Shown: positions 47,478-58,170, counted from the first letter of the stretch. The stretch is DNA of 64,000 bases from Candidatus Poseidoniaceae archaeon (GCA_028353405.1 JAOMOG010000002.1:31583-95582), one strand, 5' to 3'. Numbers and translations: made by a program. Notes: generated by a model not told the origin, from the letters alone.

Positions 47478-48464
47478 CTAATTTTTCCATTCTAATGTTT
47501 CCATTAATTGGTTGACTCCACGTGCTAAAGCCGGTCCGCCGGAGATGACATCTCTAGGGTTGGATAAACTACCAGTAGCATGTACTCCGTCAACATATCT
47601 TAGTAGCCTGGCAATAGCACCACCGGTGAATAATCCATGTGAACATGCAGCGTGAACTTCGATTGCTCCTTGACTTCGTAGTGCTTCAGCTGCACGACAA
47701 ATTGTGCCGCCGGTAGCGATCATATCATCGACAATTGCAACCTTCTTGCCATCAACATCCAAATCCTTTGCCTTGTGGATAATTGTATGAGCGTCTATTC
47801 GAGTCTTTTCCAGATAACTAAATTGGCAATTGATAGTTCTTGCAACTTCACTGGCTCTCTCAATTGCACCTTTATCTGGTGATAAGATGAAATCAGGTGC
47901 TACAGTCTCTTGTAAATGCTTAGCGAGTTCAGGCATTGCGGAAGTAAATGCTACAGGAACTGGCAAATCTTCCAGTACCTTAGGGGCATGTAAATCAAAA
48001 ACGACAATCCCATCACAACGAGATGCCATTAATTGGCCGATAGCACGTGCAGAAATTGCTTCCCCCGGTTTGAATCTCTTATCTTGTCTAGAATATCCGA
48101 AGTATGGTATTGCAAGAAGGATTCCTGGGCCGACGTCAGGTAATTGTTGAGGTCCGATTTCTCGGAGGTTTTCCATCTTGCCACTTCGGACATCATTGAT
48201 CGCCTCCAACATTAGTAATGTTTCAATAATTCCAGCATCAGGAAATGTGTTGGAAACCAATACTACTGGTTCACTTCGCACATCCTCTATTATTTCTTCA
48301 GGAATGCGAGTATAGCCCTCAGTGTCAGGAAAACGCCTAGTTTCAAGACTGTGATGAGTCCATCCCAATGCTTCAGCAAGTTGGGTTGCAAGCAACCTCG
48401 AATTACTTCCGGATAGGACTACCATGGGTGCTGCCTCATGTATGGGTGAGCGCCGCCCCTTCAT
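47478..48464 (-). CDS. prs: Ribose-phosphate pyrophosphokinase
   Basis: RRFPDTEGYTRIPEE, YFGYSRQDKRFKPGEAISA, VAIVDDMIATGGTI; start MKGRRSPIHEAAP at 48464. The longer ORF start is an artefact running through a tRNA. Confidence 0.93.
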   Translation of the reverse strand: MKGRRSPIHEAAPMVVLSGSNSRLLATQLAEALGWTHHSLETRRFPDTEGYTRIPEEIIEDVRSEPVVLVSNTFPDAGIIETLLMLEAINDVRSGKMENLREIGPQQLPDVGPGILLAIPYFGYSRQDKRFKPGEAISARAIGQLMASRCDGIVVFDLHAPKVLEDLPVPVAFTSAMPELAKHLQETVAPDFILSPDKGAIERASEVARTINCQFSYLEKTRIDAHTIIHKAKDLDVDGKKVAIVDDMIATGGTICRAAEALRSQGAIEVHAACSHGLFTGGAIARLLRYVDGVHATGSLSNPRDVISGGPALARGVNQLMETLEWKN

Positions 48465-48524
48465 GTTCTTTACTTCTAAAATCAAAATCAGATAAGGATT
48501 GAAATTACAATAATAAATGAAATT

Positions 48525-48601
48525 TGGTGCGCGAGGCAGGACTTGAACCTGCGACCTCCCGGTTATCAGCCGGGTGCTCCAACCGACTAAGCTACCCGCG
48601 C
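48525..48601 (-). tRNA. tRNA-Ile (GAT), encoded 3' CCA
   Basis: Reverse complement GCGCGGGTAGCTTAGTCGGTTGGAGCACCCGGCTGATAACCGGGAGGTCGCAGGTTCAAGTCCTGCCTCGCGCACCA; anticodon stem-loop CCCGG-CTGATAA-CCGGG. Confidence 0.96.
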
Positions 48602-48705
48602 TTGGGTAATTCCGCCGACTCGCAACCCCGTCATAAGAGTGACGGAATAACAGTACTGTGATGTCATTCGCTGTCAAGGCGAATCATATGGCGTTTTTGC
48701 CACAT

Positions 48706-49299
48706 TCACTCTTCTTCTAAAGCATTGATTGTAATGTATGAAGGTAAGTTCAATACTTTACCAAATGTTCGCGATAATACGACTTCGTCAAGTTTGTCTC
48801 TTGTACGTGAAAAGGCAGTGATCGGAATTCGTATAAACGAATCAACGCCGAATTCTTTCTGTACTGCGATTCTGGTTCTTACTATTACGCCTTTGTAGGT
48901 TCGCTTTACTTTGAACAAATCAGTGATGACTCCAATTTCGTCACCTTGATTGTCTAGTACTGCTCTATCTAGCATTTCATCAGGTGCATACAATTTTTCA
49001 TCAATTCGCACTGTGTTTCTCCATCTGCGTTGTAATTCACGCATTGACTTTGAAAGCCTTACAGTTCCATCGTTACGGATACTGTGTACTAGCTCCTTTG
49101 GTAGTGGAGCAAGTTCTGCAGGCTTGCGCATGTATTCTCCTGCAACCTCGGAATCGACTTGGATTCTCATAGATTGCACTCTGGCTTCGTTAGGATGATG
49201 TCGTTCTCCGACTATCGTCCCAACCTTCTTATCGTTCACATAAACATCTCTTTGGAGTAACTCCTGGATGTCGTATTTGTCTTTTGGCATTTTTCCCAT
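48706..49299 (-). CDS. PRC-barrel domain protein
   Basis: DVYVNDKKVGTIVGE...LDRAVLDNQGDEIGVITDLFKVKRTYKGVIVRTRIAV...IRIPITAFSRTRDKLDEVVL; start could be 49290. Confidence 0.6.
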   Translation of the reverse strand: MGKMPKDKYDIQELLQRDVYVNDKKVGTIVGERHHPNEARVQSMRIQVDSEVAGEYMRKPAELAPLPKELVHSIRNDGTVRLSKSMRELQRRWRNTVRIDEKLYAPDEMLDRAVLDNQGDEIGVITDLFKVKRTYKGVIVRTRIAVQKEFGVDSFIRIPITAFSRTRDKLDEVVLSRTFGKVLNLPSYITINALEEE

Positions 49300-49378
49300 C
49301 TCCTTGCTCCGGTGTAGTCCGGCTTACTTAATGCTCGTTCGTGGGGGGTCTTATACTCTTTGCATCTCTAAAAGTGAT

Positions 49379-49730
49379 TTTCAATTGAAATGTCGTATAA
49401 TTTTATGCTAATCCAATTGAAAAAACGATATGAATTCAATTTTGACTAATGTCGTATAATTAATTATACAATAGGAATTAAGGTATATTTGTCAGATGTG
49501 TAAGGTGGATTAATTTCAATTATGCTAGTATAGAGATTTATCTTTAATAGTGTTAAATCAACTATTTACTAATTGGAAAGTCATTATTTTTGCAGTTGGT
49601 GCTGACAGGTTATTCCAGATCGAGATGAAGATCAATTTTTTACAGCTTGGGATTAGAGATGCAGTGTCGAATTGCGTCACATACTTGATATAATTTTCCA
49701 ATTGAAAATTAGATTTTGCAATTGAAGTTT
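49379..49730. repeat. AT-rich intergenic region with repeated CAATTGAA palindromes and duplicated AATGTCGTATAATT
   Basis: TTTCAATTGAAA at 49379-49390, CCAATTGAAAA at 49413, TTTTCCAATTGAAAA at 49694-49708, CAATTGAA at 49719; AATGTCGTATAATT at 49389-49402 and 49448-49461. Confidence 0.65.
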
Positions 49731-49821
49731 TAAAGTATTGTCTGCACCCCTATCCGATGATCCTTGCCAGTTATGATGTCAGCATGGTTGCTTTCAAATG
49801 ATGAAGGCTGCTGGGTAGAAT

Positions 49822-50658
49822 ATGGCAACCCCAGTCGTTCATCTTCGTGGCAGCGATAGTAGCATAGGCAGGGCAACCATCACTCGTCTGCTTCGTACAG
49901 ATGCTAAGATAGTAATTCCAACTGCGGATTATCAATGGGCCATAGAGATGTATTCTACAGAATTAATTTATTCAAAATCACAATTTTTGAAATCGGAAGA
50001 AACAGCGATTACAGATGGCCACAGAGTCGTTTTGTTGGGTCTAGGGCCTTATTTAGATGACCTGGAGCAATCCTCAATTGGTGCAGATGGCAGTGAAACT
50101 ATCTTGGTAACTGCGGGTTTTGATAAGACTGAAATAGATACTAGCGAAGTAGATTCTCATCTGATAATCAATCACATGCTTCCAAGTTCTTTCGATGATT
50201 CGTGGTGCTGCCCAATACTTCAAAACTGGTACAATGCGATAAAAAGCAATGACGCCATCGTATCTGATTCACGTCCAAGACATTGGTGGGTTTCAGAAAT
50301 GGATGTAGCCGACTCCATTGTAAGAATTCTAGTAAGCGAACAACCATTCCCTAAAATTGCCAACATTTCTGGAAGGAGGGCATGGTCTGATGATCAAACA
50401 GTAGAGGAGATGAGAATCTTGTTTTCAAGAACTATGGCAGGAAAGAGCGGGGAGTTTTCGGCACAACACCTTACTACTCCTTCATCTCCAAAGATCGAGG
50501 TTGAAACATTGAGTGAAGTTAGTGATGAACAGTTTTCAAGACCTGATTTGGAATCTATTCACCAAGTATTAGTTGAATGTGATGGGGATGGTTGGAGGCC
50601 ACTAATGCCAATACGTAGTGCATTAATGGTGTTTCTAATTGGGGCAATCGAACAATGA
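49822..50658 (+). CDS. NAD(P)-binding/epimerase-like protein (weak)
   Basis: MATPVVHLRGSDSSIGRATITRLLRTDAKIVIPTADY; long ORF with Rossmann-like N-terminus. Confidence 0.45.
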   Translation: MATPVVHLRGSDSSIGRATITRLLRTDAKIVIPTADYQWAIEMYSTELIYSKSQFLKSEETAITDGHRVVLLGLGPYLDDLEQSSIGADGSETILVTAGFDKTEIDTSEVDSHLIINHMLPSSFDDSWCCPILQNWYNAIKSNDAIVSDSRPRHWWVSEMDVADSIVRILVSEQPFPKIANISGRRAWSDDQTVEEMRILFSRTMAGKSGEFSAQHLTTPSSPKIEVETLSEVSDEQFSRPDLESIHQVLVECDGDGWRPLMPIRSALMVFLIGAIEQ

Positions 50659-50679
50659 TGATGAGATAGTTAATTTGCT

Positions 50680-51120
50680 GTGAGCGTTCCAATTAATGCT
50701 ATGGCAAAACTGGTTGATGTCAATGATGAGCGCGGCGAAAGGATGAGTCCAACGCTGCCAGAGGGAATGAAGAACCTGATGATCGACATAGATGGAACAG
50801 TTTGTGAAGATGTTCCAAACGAAGAACCATGGCGCATGGAGTCAGCCGAATTGTATGAAGGGGTTGTAGAAATTATCAATGGCTGGTATGGGGAAGGACA
50901 CATCATAACTTTCTTCACAAGTCGCTTGAGCGAGCATTCCGAAGTTACTGAAGCATGGTTGGATAAACATGGATTTCAGTATCACGGAGTTCTTTACAAT
51001 AAACCAAGAGGTGGAAACTATCATTGGATTGATAATCACACTGTTAGAGCTACAAGATTTGAAGGTAAATTTACAAATTTTGTTAAGAAAACATTAGAGG
51101 TTGAAGTATTTGAGGAATGA
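50680..51120 (+). CDS. HAD-superfamily phosphatase
   Basis: MKNLMIDIDGTVCEDVPNEEPWRM ... ITFFTSRLSEHSEVTEAWLDKHGF; GTG start at 50680. Confidence 0.7.
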   Translation: MSVPINAMAKLVDVNDERGERMSPTLPEGMKNLMIDIDGTVCEDVPNEEPWRMESAELYEGVVEIINGWYGEGHIITFFTSRLSEHSEVTEAWLDKHGFQYHGVLYNKPRGGNYHWIDNHTVRATRFEGKFTNFVKKTLEVEVFEE

Positions 51121-51138
51121 GGTAAAGGCGAAGGACTC

Positions 51139-52299
51139 ATGTCTTTGGCATTACTGGCATTGGTTGTGATGGGACGTCGTTGGTTCTCAAATTCCTATGC
51201 AGAGGCGGCAGGAAGATTTACAATTGCCTGCCAAGATTTGACATCTGCAGGCCATAAGGTGACTCACCAACGTTTGAAACTTGGAATGAAAGGTCCAGAG
51301 GCGGAGGAGTTAGCAATAGATATTGCAGTAATTGGTTCATTAGATTGTGGAAAGGCCATCATTTCAAGCAGTGGAGTGCATGGTGTTGAAGGCTACCCTG
51401 GTTCTGCAATTCAGTTGTCTATTATGGATAAATTGGCAAAATCTGAACCGTTTGAGGATCATGCCGTAATTTTCATTCACGCAGTCAATCCCTATGGAAT
51501 GGCTTGGTGGAGGCGATTTAATGAGAATAATGTTGATTTAAACAGAAATTTCCTTCGCTTAGATGAACTGTATGGTGGAGTTCCCGATGGATACGAAGAG
51601 GTTAAGGATTTTATTAATCCAAAGACAGTTCCTAAGAAGAATGAATACTCATTCAATATTAGGGCCCTACTATTGATTTTGAAACATGGTTTTTCCAACC
51701 TTAAACAAGCTGTAGCAGAAGGGCAATATGAGTATCCAACAGCGATTCAGTATGGCGGTTCAAAGTTAGAACAAGGACCTTCCATGCTGATAGATTGGCT
51801 CAATATCAATCTCGCCCCGGTAAAACAAATATTTGCTATCGACCACCATACAGGGTTAGGTCCAAGTGGCCATGATACACTACTATTGCCACTTGAATTA
51901 AGAGAGAACGACTTCGATCGGTTTGTACAATTACAACAATTATTTCCTGGCCACATAGAATTATTGGATGCTAAAAGCGGTGTTGGATATGAGATAAAAG
52001 GAGATATTCATCAAGGTTTAGTCAATCGTTTTCCCAATATTTCTTGGACATATTTAACACAAGAATTTGGTACCTTCAAACCAACCAAAGTAATCAGAGC
52101 AAATAGAGATGAAAACCGTTGGACACAATGGGGCGACTATGTCGACGAGGTTGGTGCAAAGTCTCATTGGAGCAGACTGAGGTTACTTAGAGTGTTTAAT
52201 CCGAATGATGCAAACTGGCAAAATAAAATAGTCACAAGGGGCAACACTGTGTTTGAAAGTGCAACTCAATATCTATTGACTCAGAAAGATAATTCTTGA
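51139..52299 (+). CDS. DUF2817-type M14-like zinc carboxypeptidase homolog
   Basis: AIISSSGVHGVEGYPGSAIQL, FIHAVNPYGMAWWRRFNENNVDLNRNFL, FAIDHHTGLGPSGHDTLL, WTYLTQEFGTF. Confidence 0.8.
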   Translation: MSLALLALVVMGRRWFSNSYAEAAGRFTIACQDLTSAGHKVTHQRLKLGMKGPEAEELAIDIAVIGSLDCGKAIISSSGVHGVEGYPGSAIQLSIMDKLAKSEPFEDHAVIFIHAVNPYGMAWWRRFNENNVDLNRNFLRLDELYGGVPDGYEEVKDFINPKTVPKKNEYSFNIRALLLILKHGFSNLKQAVAEGQYEYPTAIQYGGSKLEQGPSMLIDWLNINLAPVKQIFAIDHHTGLGPSGHDTLLLPLELRENDFDRFVQLQQLFPGHIELLDAKSGVGYEIKGDIHQGLVNRFPNISWTYLTQEFGTFKPTKVIRANRDENRWTQWGDYVDEVGAKSHWSRLRLLRVFNPNDANWQNKIVTRGNTVFESATQYLLTQKDNS

Positions 52300-52300
52300 A

Positions 52301-53743
52301 TCACAGAGTTTGAGGTCCACCAGCGATCATTTCTGCAAGAGGTAGGACTTCTCCACGAAGACTTGGACCCATTGTAAGACTGCCATATATTCCCGAATTC
52401 GTTGGGTTGTGGGATAAAGCGAACCAAACTCTTCCATTCGCATCAATTTGCATGTCAAGGAAATCACCGAATCCACCACAGCGTTCGTATCCACAAGTAG
52501 GGCTTGCATCATCAAGAGGATCACTTGCCTCGTTTACCATCACAGTAGTAATCAGTGGAGTTTCATTGAAAGAATCTGTCATCATGGAAATGTATCCATG
52601 CCAAAGCCCATCCCCAGTTGTCCCAACATAGCCGAATGCAACCCTTCCAGCATCTCCCGCAATGATGACGGGGAAGCCAGTTCCTTCAAGGTGCGAAGGG
52701 GCGATCATTTGTGCTTCAGACCATGTATTTGCATCATCTAAGGAGTATGAAAAGTATGGTAAATTATCAATCCCCATCCACATAGCATAGACATTTGAAT
52801 CAGGATCAACCGAAACTTGCGCTTCTTCAGCATTCCACGTATCAGCAGTTCCGCTCACTTCAGTAGGCAATACATGTTCACTCCATGTCAAAGCGCCATC
52901 CTCTGTTTTGTACATTGAATAACCACTTCCATCACAACCGTTTTGACCTCTGTAGAAGTTTCCATTTTCCGCTCCGATTATGTGTGCTGAGAGGCCACCG
53001 CTCTGGCAATCTATCGGAGCTCCGGGCAATTCAGGCCCCCAAGTCGCCCCACCATCTTGTGAAGCGGCGCATACAGGGAATGGGAAGTTTCCATTGATAC
53101 AAAATACCCACAAAGTTTCATGCAATATTGCAGGATATGGTGCTGAAGCAATCGTTTGATGGTCTTGTACAGAATATCCAGTAGCAATCGTTGGCCCAGT
53201 CCATGAATCTCCTTCATTATCAGACCATTCTACAGTCATTCCAAGTAGGGCATGCATGTCAAATTTCATTATTCGATCTGTCCATGGGTCAACATAGATG
53301 TAAGGGTCATTGGAATTGGCTACTGGCAATACTGGGCCATAGACATTTTGACAAGAATAATCTAAATCAGTAGTCATTGAAGTCAATCCTGTGCATTGTA
53401 CTACTGCAGTGGAGCCTGAAGGGCCATTACCGTGGCTGGCCATGTACAGATTACCTGCGGAAGTGATACCCATTGTAGGCTCAAAGGTACTCATGCCAAT
53501 GCCATAATAACTTCCAGTAGAAAGTAATGGAATATTATCTCCACCAAGTGCTGAAGTGTTATTCATTGCATTTAATCCACCAGGATAGTGGTACCATGTA
53601 TTGTTACCCAATTGATCTTTAAAGGAGAAAAAAGAGTCTTCCTCAACAGTTTCGCCCACTGAACCATCTGAGCCAAAGCAACCTGCTAGCATTGACATCG
53701 ATACTAGGACTGTAAGAAAAGTAGCCTTGTAAACTGCTTTCAT
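52301..53743 (-). CDS. Lipoprotein with sialidase-like Asp-box beta-propeller
   Basis: Lipobox MLAGC; Asp-boxes SDNEGDSWTGP, SQDGGATWGPE, TEDGALTWSEH, SLDDANTWSEA. Confidence 0.75.
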   Translation of the reverse strand: MKAVYKATFLTVLVSMSMLAGCFGSDGSVGETVEEDSFFSFKDQLGNNTWYHYPGGLNAMNNTSALGGDNIPLLSTGSYYGIGMSTFEPTMGITSAGNLYMASHGNGPSGSTAVVQCTGLTSMTTDLDYSCQNVYGPVLPVANSNDPYIYVDPWTDRIMKFDMHALLGMTVEWSDNEGDSWTGPTIATGYSVQDHQTIASAPYPAILHETLWVFCINGNFPFPVCAASQDGGATWGPELPGAPIDCQSGGLSAHIIGAENGNFYRGQNGCDGSGYSMYKTEDGALTWSEHVLPTEVSGTADTWNAEEAQVSVDPDSNVYAMWMGIDNLPYFSYSLDDANTWSEAQMIAPSHLEGTGFPVIIAGDAGRVAFGYVGTTGDGLWHGYISMMTDSFNETPLITTVMVNEASDPLDDASPTCGYERCGGFGDFLDMQIDANGRVWFALSHNPTNSGIYGSLTMGPSLRGEVLPLAEMIAGGPQTL

Positions 53744-53761
53744 AATATCACCTTTGAGTTT

Positions 53762-54766
53762 TCATTGGCCGAAAAAATCACTACCGAGAAGTGGGAGTAA
53801 TAGGCTAGCATCACCTTCTACGCAAACATTAGGTGCGTCAGGGCGCATTTTGCCCCAAGAAATTGCCTCGCGTAATCTGGCACCAGAAAGGCTACCATCG
53901 TGTTCAGGGGCGGTTGTGATGTATACTGCGCTATCAAGTCCACCGCGATACTGATTCCACCAGATGACGTGGTGTTTTGAGATACCTCCGCCGATCATCA
54001 AAGCGTTAGATGTCGGAACATCCCATGTTATGTCGGACATGTGCAGTTCATCTGCCAAGGTATCAATGTGAAAGTCGCGATGCTTTTGGCGGAGCATGAA
54101 TAGTTGTGCTCCAATCGAGCCATCGGTAATTCCTGGAATTACAACAGGAATCTTATGCTTTGCAGCCCAGTAAATAATTGTGTCAGGAGTTCCGATTCTC
54201 TTACCTAATTCCCAAACTAACTGGATAGATCCAAATCCAATCCACGCATCAGCACCAGTTTTTCCAGTCTCTTCTAGTCTGCATTTGTAGATGTCTTCTA
54301 AAGCGGGCATGACCATCGCTTCAATAATTTCTCCATATGACTCATTTGGCACGATTACATTGCCTAGGCGCATCAATGAATGCTCCCCCAGTTCGATGTC
54401 GTCCAATTCAAAAGAACCGTGATAATAGTGCTTGTAAGCTCTCGCAATATCGTGGTCAAGCATTCCGCAAGTGGTTGAAACTACATTGAACATCTTTTGC
54501 TTCAGGGCTTCAACAAAGAATCCTCGAGTTCCAGTAGCACACAAGCAAGCAGGGAATGAAAGCCAATTACAAACCTTGGTATTATCCCCATCAACTGCAT
54601 CAATTTCTGACTTCATATCGCGTAGAATATCCCTTGCAGTAGCAAGTTTTGTTGCTGTAAATCCGCCAGCTGTTGCCATTTGATCAATCAATGAAGAGGG
54701 GGTGGTTAGGGCCGAGAAATCATAGTCCACTACAGGGACGTCAAAGGACTCAGGGTCAATTGCCAT
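53762..54766 (-). CDS. dys: Deoxyhypusine synthase
   Basis: MFNVVSTTCGMLDHDIARAYKHYYHGSF, KHKIPVVIPGITDGSIGAQLF, NALMIGGGISKHHVIWWNQYRGGLDSAVYITTAPEHDGSLSGARLREAISWGK. Confidence 0.92.
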   Translation of the reverse strand: MAIDPESFDVPVVDYDFSALTTPSSLIDQMATAGGFTATKLATARDILRDMKSEIDAVDGDNTKVCNWLSFPACLCATGTRGFFVEALKQKMFNVVSTTCGMLDHDIARAYKHYYHGSFELDDIELGEHSLMRLGNVIVPNESYGEIIEAMVMPALEDIYKCRLEETGKTGADAWIGFGSIQLVWELGKRIGTPDTIIYWAAKHKIPVVIPGITDGSIGAQLFMLRQKHRDFHIDTLADELHMSDITWDVPTSNALMIGGGISKHHVIWWNQYRGGLDSAVYITTAPEHDGSLSGARLREAISWGKMRPDAPNVCVEGDASLLLPLLGSDFFGQ

Positions 54767-54826
54767 GTGCAAGGGCTGGTGCGGCCCTCATATCAAACTC
54801 GCTATATTGGCGGGTTGAATCTACTT

Positions 54827-57304
54827 TCACATGTCGAGCAATTGTTGCAACTCGTAAACTCTATCTCGCAATCGAGCAGCCTGTTCAAAGTCTAGGTTTT
54901 TCGCAGCCACTTTCATCTCTGCATTGAGTTCTGCTATCAGCGTTTCAATCTGGTGGAAATCAAGCCCTTTGAGGACATCATCCGGCTCATCATATGTCAA
55001 TTGGTTTTTTAATTTTTCAATTGGTAAATTGTCGTTATCAATGGTGCCTGTAGAACCATCTTGTCCAGAACCACTACCCCATGCTCCAGCACCCAATTTC
55101 AGGCCTTGAGCCCAATCTCCTTCTTTACGACCACCCTTCTTGGCGATAAGGCGCTTTTTACCATCAGCATCAGACGTAGTTCCGGCGATTAAATTCTCAG
55201 TATCAGCTCCCATTGTTGGTAGAGCCTTTACGATGGTTTTTGGAATAATTCCATTGGCAATATTGTGTGCATGTTGGCGTTCTCTGCGTTCAAGTGTTTG
55301 CCGAATAGCGGCTTCCATCGCTGGACTAAAACCATCAGAGTATAGCAAAACTTGCCCATTCTCATTTCTTGAAGCTCGCCCAATAGTCTGTAATAGTGAG
55401 CGTTCATTTCTTAGGAAACCCTGTCGGTCAGCATCAAAGATTGCAACTAAACTCACTTCTGGAATATCTAATCCCTCACGCAGTAGATTGATTCCAACGA
55501 TTACATCGATATGTCCGATCCGGAGTGCATTGATGATCTCAGTTCTTTCAATAGTATCTATCTCAGAATGAAGATGATGTGCCTTGACTCCCATTTGATT
55601 GAGGTATGCCGCTACTTCTTCAGCGAACTTGATGGTCAATACCGTGACCAATGTTCTCTCTCCAATAGAGATTCTAGCATTTATTTCAGATAGTAAATCT
55701 GCGATTTGACCAGTGGTGCTTCTAACCTCAATTTTAGGGTCAAGCAATCCCGTCGGTCGGATTTCCATTTTTGAAATTCCTTCAATAGATTGTAGCATGT
55801 CATACATTGTTTCAGCTTGTGGATGTTTCTTCTCAAGGTCGGGAGCAAAAGCACCACCACCTGATTTTGCATGCAGTAATCCGTTAGGAATTTTCTGACC
55901 AGTAATTTCACACAAATGCCTTAATTCTCTTTCACCAGGTGTTGCTGACACATAGACCATGCGTGGTATCAATGACTGGAATTCAGGCATTTTCAAGGGT
56001 CTATTATCTGCAGCAGTCGGAAGTCTAAATCCGTGTTCAATCAGACTAATCTTACGCGAACGGTCTCCAAAATACATTCCTCCTACTTGAGGTAATGATA
56101 CATGGGATTCATCCATAATCACCAAGAATTTATCTTTATCTCCATGAAATTGTTTTGCACAAGCGGCAAAGAAATCTAGCATACAATATGGTCTTTCACC
56201 CCTCTTTCTTTCATCAAAATGTAATGAATAGTTTTCAACAGCAGTACAATGGCCAATCTCTCTCAGCATTTCCAAATCATATCTTGTTCTTTGCTCAATA
56301 CGATGCTTTTCCAATTCTCTTCCTTCACTTGCATAGTGTGCTATCCTATCATCAAGTTCGTCTTCAATAGAGACTAATGAGGCTTCAAATTTATCAGGAT
56401 TTGTCATAAAGAATTGTTTTGGATGAATCCATGCTTCTTGTAAATCATCGAGGACTTCCCAAGTAACTGGATCACATACTTGCACCTTTTCCACACCATC
56501 TAGGCCGAAGCGAATGCGGATTGGGTCATCGCGACTAGGCATCCAAATATCGATTACTTCGCCCCTAACTCTGCACTGTCCTCTAGTCAAATCACTAGTG
56601 CTTCTTTGGTATTGTAAAGCGATCAATTCCTTTAGTAAATCTCTTGTTTCAATTTGTTGTCCAACGTGACACCTGATGTGGTATTCAAGGAATGTCTCGG
56701 GAGGGTTCAATCCGTAAATGCATGAAACAGATGATACTACAACACAATCGGGACGGGTAACTAAACTGGCAACAGAAGCGAACCTCTCCTGCTCAATTCT
56801 TTCATTGATTGAAAGTTCTTTGTCGATATACAAGTCTCTCTTAGCCAAGTATGCCTCAGGCTGATAATAGTCATAATGAGAAACGAAGTATTCAACTGCA
56901 TTTTGCGGGAAATAGCCAACCATTTCGTGGTGTAATTGCCTTGCTAATGTTTTGTTGTGAGAAATAATTAATGTTGGAATATTGAGTTTCTCAATAACTT
57001 TGGCCATAGCGAATGTTTTTCCGCTTCCAGTAACTCCCAATAGCACACATCTTGACTGTTGATTTTCCAATTGAGAAATTAAATTTGCAATTGCTTTTGG
57101 CTGGTCTCCAGCAGGTTCGAAATCAGAGTGTAGAACAAATCTCTTTACATCTGGTGATAAGTGCTCAAGAGCTGCACCTTCCAGTGCTCTAGAAATGTCA
57201 AACGGATCACGTTCCAACAAATCGGAATCACCGACATCGTGGTCAGCAACTTGTTCAAAGGTGCCAGCGTCATCCCATTCCTCAACCAAACTTATCCCCT
57301 CCAA
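54827..57304 (-). CDS. uvrB: Excinuclease ABC subunit B
   Basis: LLGVTGSGKTFAMAKVI, YFVSHYDYYQPEAYLAKRDLYIDKE, RMVYVSATPGE, VGINLLREGLDIPEVSLVAIFDADRQGFLRNERSLLQTIGRASRN, C-terminal UVR motif. Confidence 0.97.
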   Translation of the reverse strand: MEGISLVEEWDDAGTFEQVADHDVGDSDLLERDPFDISRALEGAALEHLSPDVKRFVLHSDFEPAGDQPKAIANLISQLENQQSRCVLLGVTGSGKTFAMAKVIEKLNIPTLIISHNKTLARQLHHEMVGYFPQNAVEYFVSHYDYYQPEAYLAKRDLYIDKELSINERIEQERFASVASLVTRPDCVVVSSVSCIYGLNPPETFLEYHIRCHVGQQIETRDLLKELIALQYQRSTSDLTRGQCRVRGEVIDIWMPSRDDPIRIRFGLDGVEKVQVCDPVTWEVLDDLQEAWIHPKQFFMTNPDKFEASLVSIEDELDDRIAHYASEGRELEKHRIEQRTRYDLEMLREIGHCTAVENYSLHFDERKRGERPYCMLDFFAACAKQFHGDKDKFLVIMDESHVSLPQVGGMYFGDRSRKISLIEHGFRLPTAADNRPLKMPEFQSLIPRMVYVSATPGERELRHLCEITGQKIPNGLLHAKSGGGAFAPDLEKKHPQAETMYDMLQSIEGISKMEIRPTGLLDPKIEVRSTTGQIADLLSEINARISIGERTLVTVLTIKFAEEVAAYLNQMGVKAHHLHSEIDTIERTEIINALRIGHIDVIVGINLLREGLDIPEVSLVAIFDADRQGFLRNERSLLQTIGRASRNENGQVLLYSDGFSPAMEAAIRQTLERRERQHAHNIANGIIPKTIVKALPTMGADTENLIAGTTSDADGKKRLIAKKGGRKEGDWAQGLKLGAGAWGSGSGQDGSTGTIDNDNLPIEKLKNQLTYDEPDDVLKGLDFHQIETLIAELNAEMKVAAKNLDFEQAARLRDRVYELQQLLDM

Positions 57305-57362
57305 TTAGTAGTGATTAATCAATTTAGAAAACAACAGGTTTTGAAGTCTGTCTTAAAACACA

Positions 57363-58109
57363 TCAAGGGAGGTATAATCCTCCATTGACATGGATGATTG
57401 CACCAGTGATATATGATGAATCAGGTCCGATTAAGAATGAGATAGTTCCAGCCATATCTTCAGGTGATGCTACGCGTTTCAATGGAACAAGTTGTTCCCG
57501 TTCCTCTCTTTTTTGCTTTGAATCTCCAGCTAGTATTGCAGTATCAACAAATCCAGGTGCAAGGATATTGACTCTCTTTCCTTGTGGTCCAACCGCCTGT
57601 GCTAAAGAACGGGCCCACATTGCTAATGCTGCTTTTGATGCTGAATAATCCGCACCATGCGGTGAGCCACGTGTGCCCAATTGAGAACCGACGACAACGA
57701 TTCTTGCACTATCGGTTAGATGAGGTTGAACAGCCTTCCACACTGCAACAGCACCTTCAAAATTAGTCTTCATTGTAGTCCTTAGTCCTGCTATTGTCAT
57801 ATCTTCAGCAGCAACTCTCTCGTATCTACCATGGTTCAATACTAGAGCATCAATTTCTCTGTGCATCCATGGGTGAATTCCCAATAGGGCAACTTCTGCA
57901 TCGTCATTACAATCAACTTTGACAGCCAATGCATCTGCACCAGTTCTTCTAATATCATCAACTACCATCTCGGCAGGTTTTGAAGATGTATTGTAGGTCA
58001 ACAAGATGTCATATCCATCCTCTGCTAAGCGTTTACTAGTCGCAGCGCCAATCCCACGACCGCCTCCAGTTACCAATGCAATCGGGCGGCTCATGCTCTT
58101 GCCAAACAT
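57363..58109 (-). CDS. Short-chain dehydrogenase/reductase (FabG-like)
   Basis: ALVTGGGRGIGAATSKRLAEDG; YSASKAALAMWARSLAQ; C-terminal ITGAIIHVNGGLYLP. Confidence 0.88.
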   Translation of the reverse strand: MFGKSMSRPIALVTGGGRGIGAATSKRLAEDGYDILLTYNTSSKPAEMVVDDIRRTGADALAVKVDCNDDAEVALLGIHPWMHREIDALVLNHGRYERVAAEDMTIAGLRTTMKTNFEGAVAVWKAVQPHLTDSARIVVVGSQLGTRGSPHGADYSASKAALAMWARSLAQAVGPQGKRVNILAPGFVDTAILAGDSKQKREEREQLVPLKRVASPEDMAGTISFLIGPDSSYITGAIIHVNGGLYLP

Positions 58110-58170
58110 TACTCAGTCATCAAACCAACCGCTGATTTGAAATTATTCAATTCCAAAAATATTGAATTTT

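Noticed and set aside
48465-48677. N-terminal extension of the 399-aa prs ORF (MTANDITVLLFRHSYDG...SQVQVLPRAPNFIYY)
   Set aside because: It reads through the tRNA-Ile gene on the same strand; the true start is near 48464.
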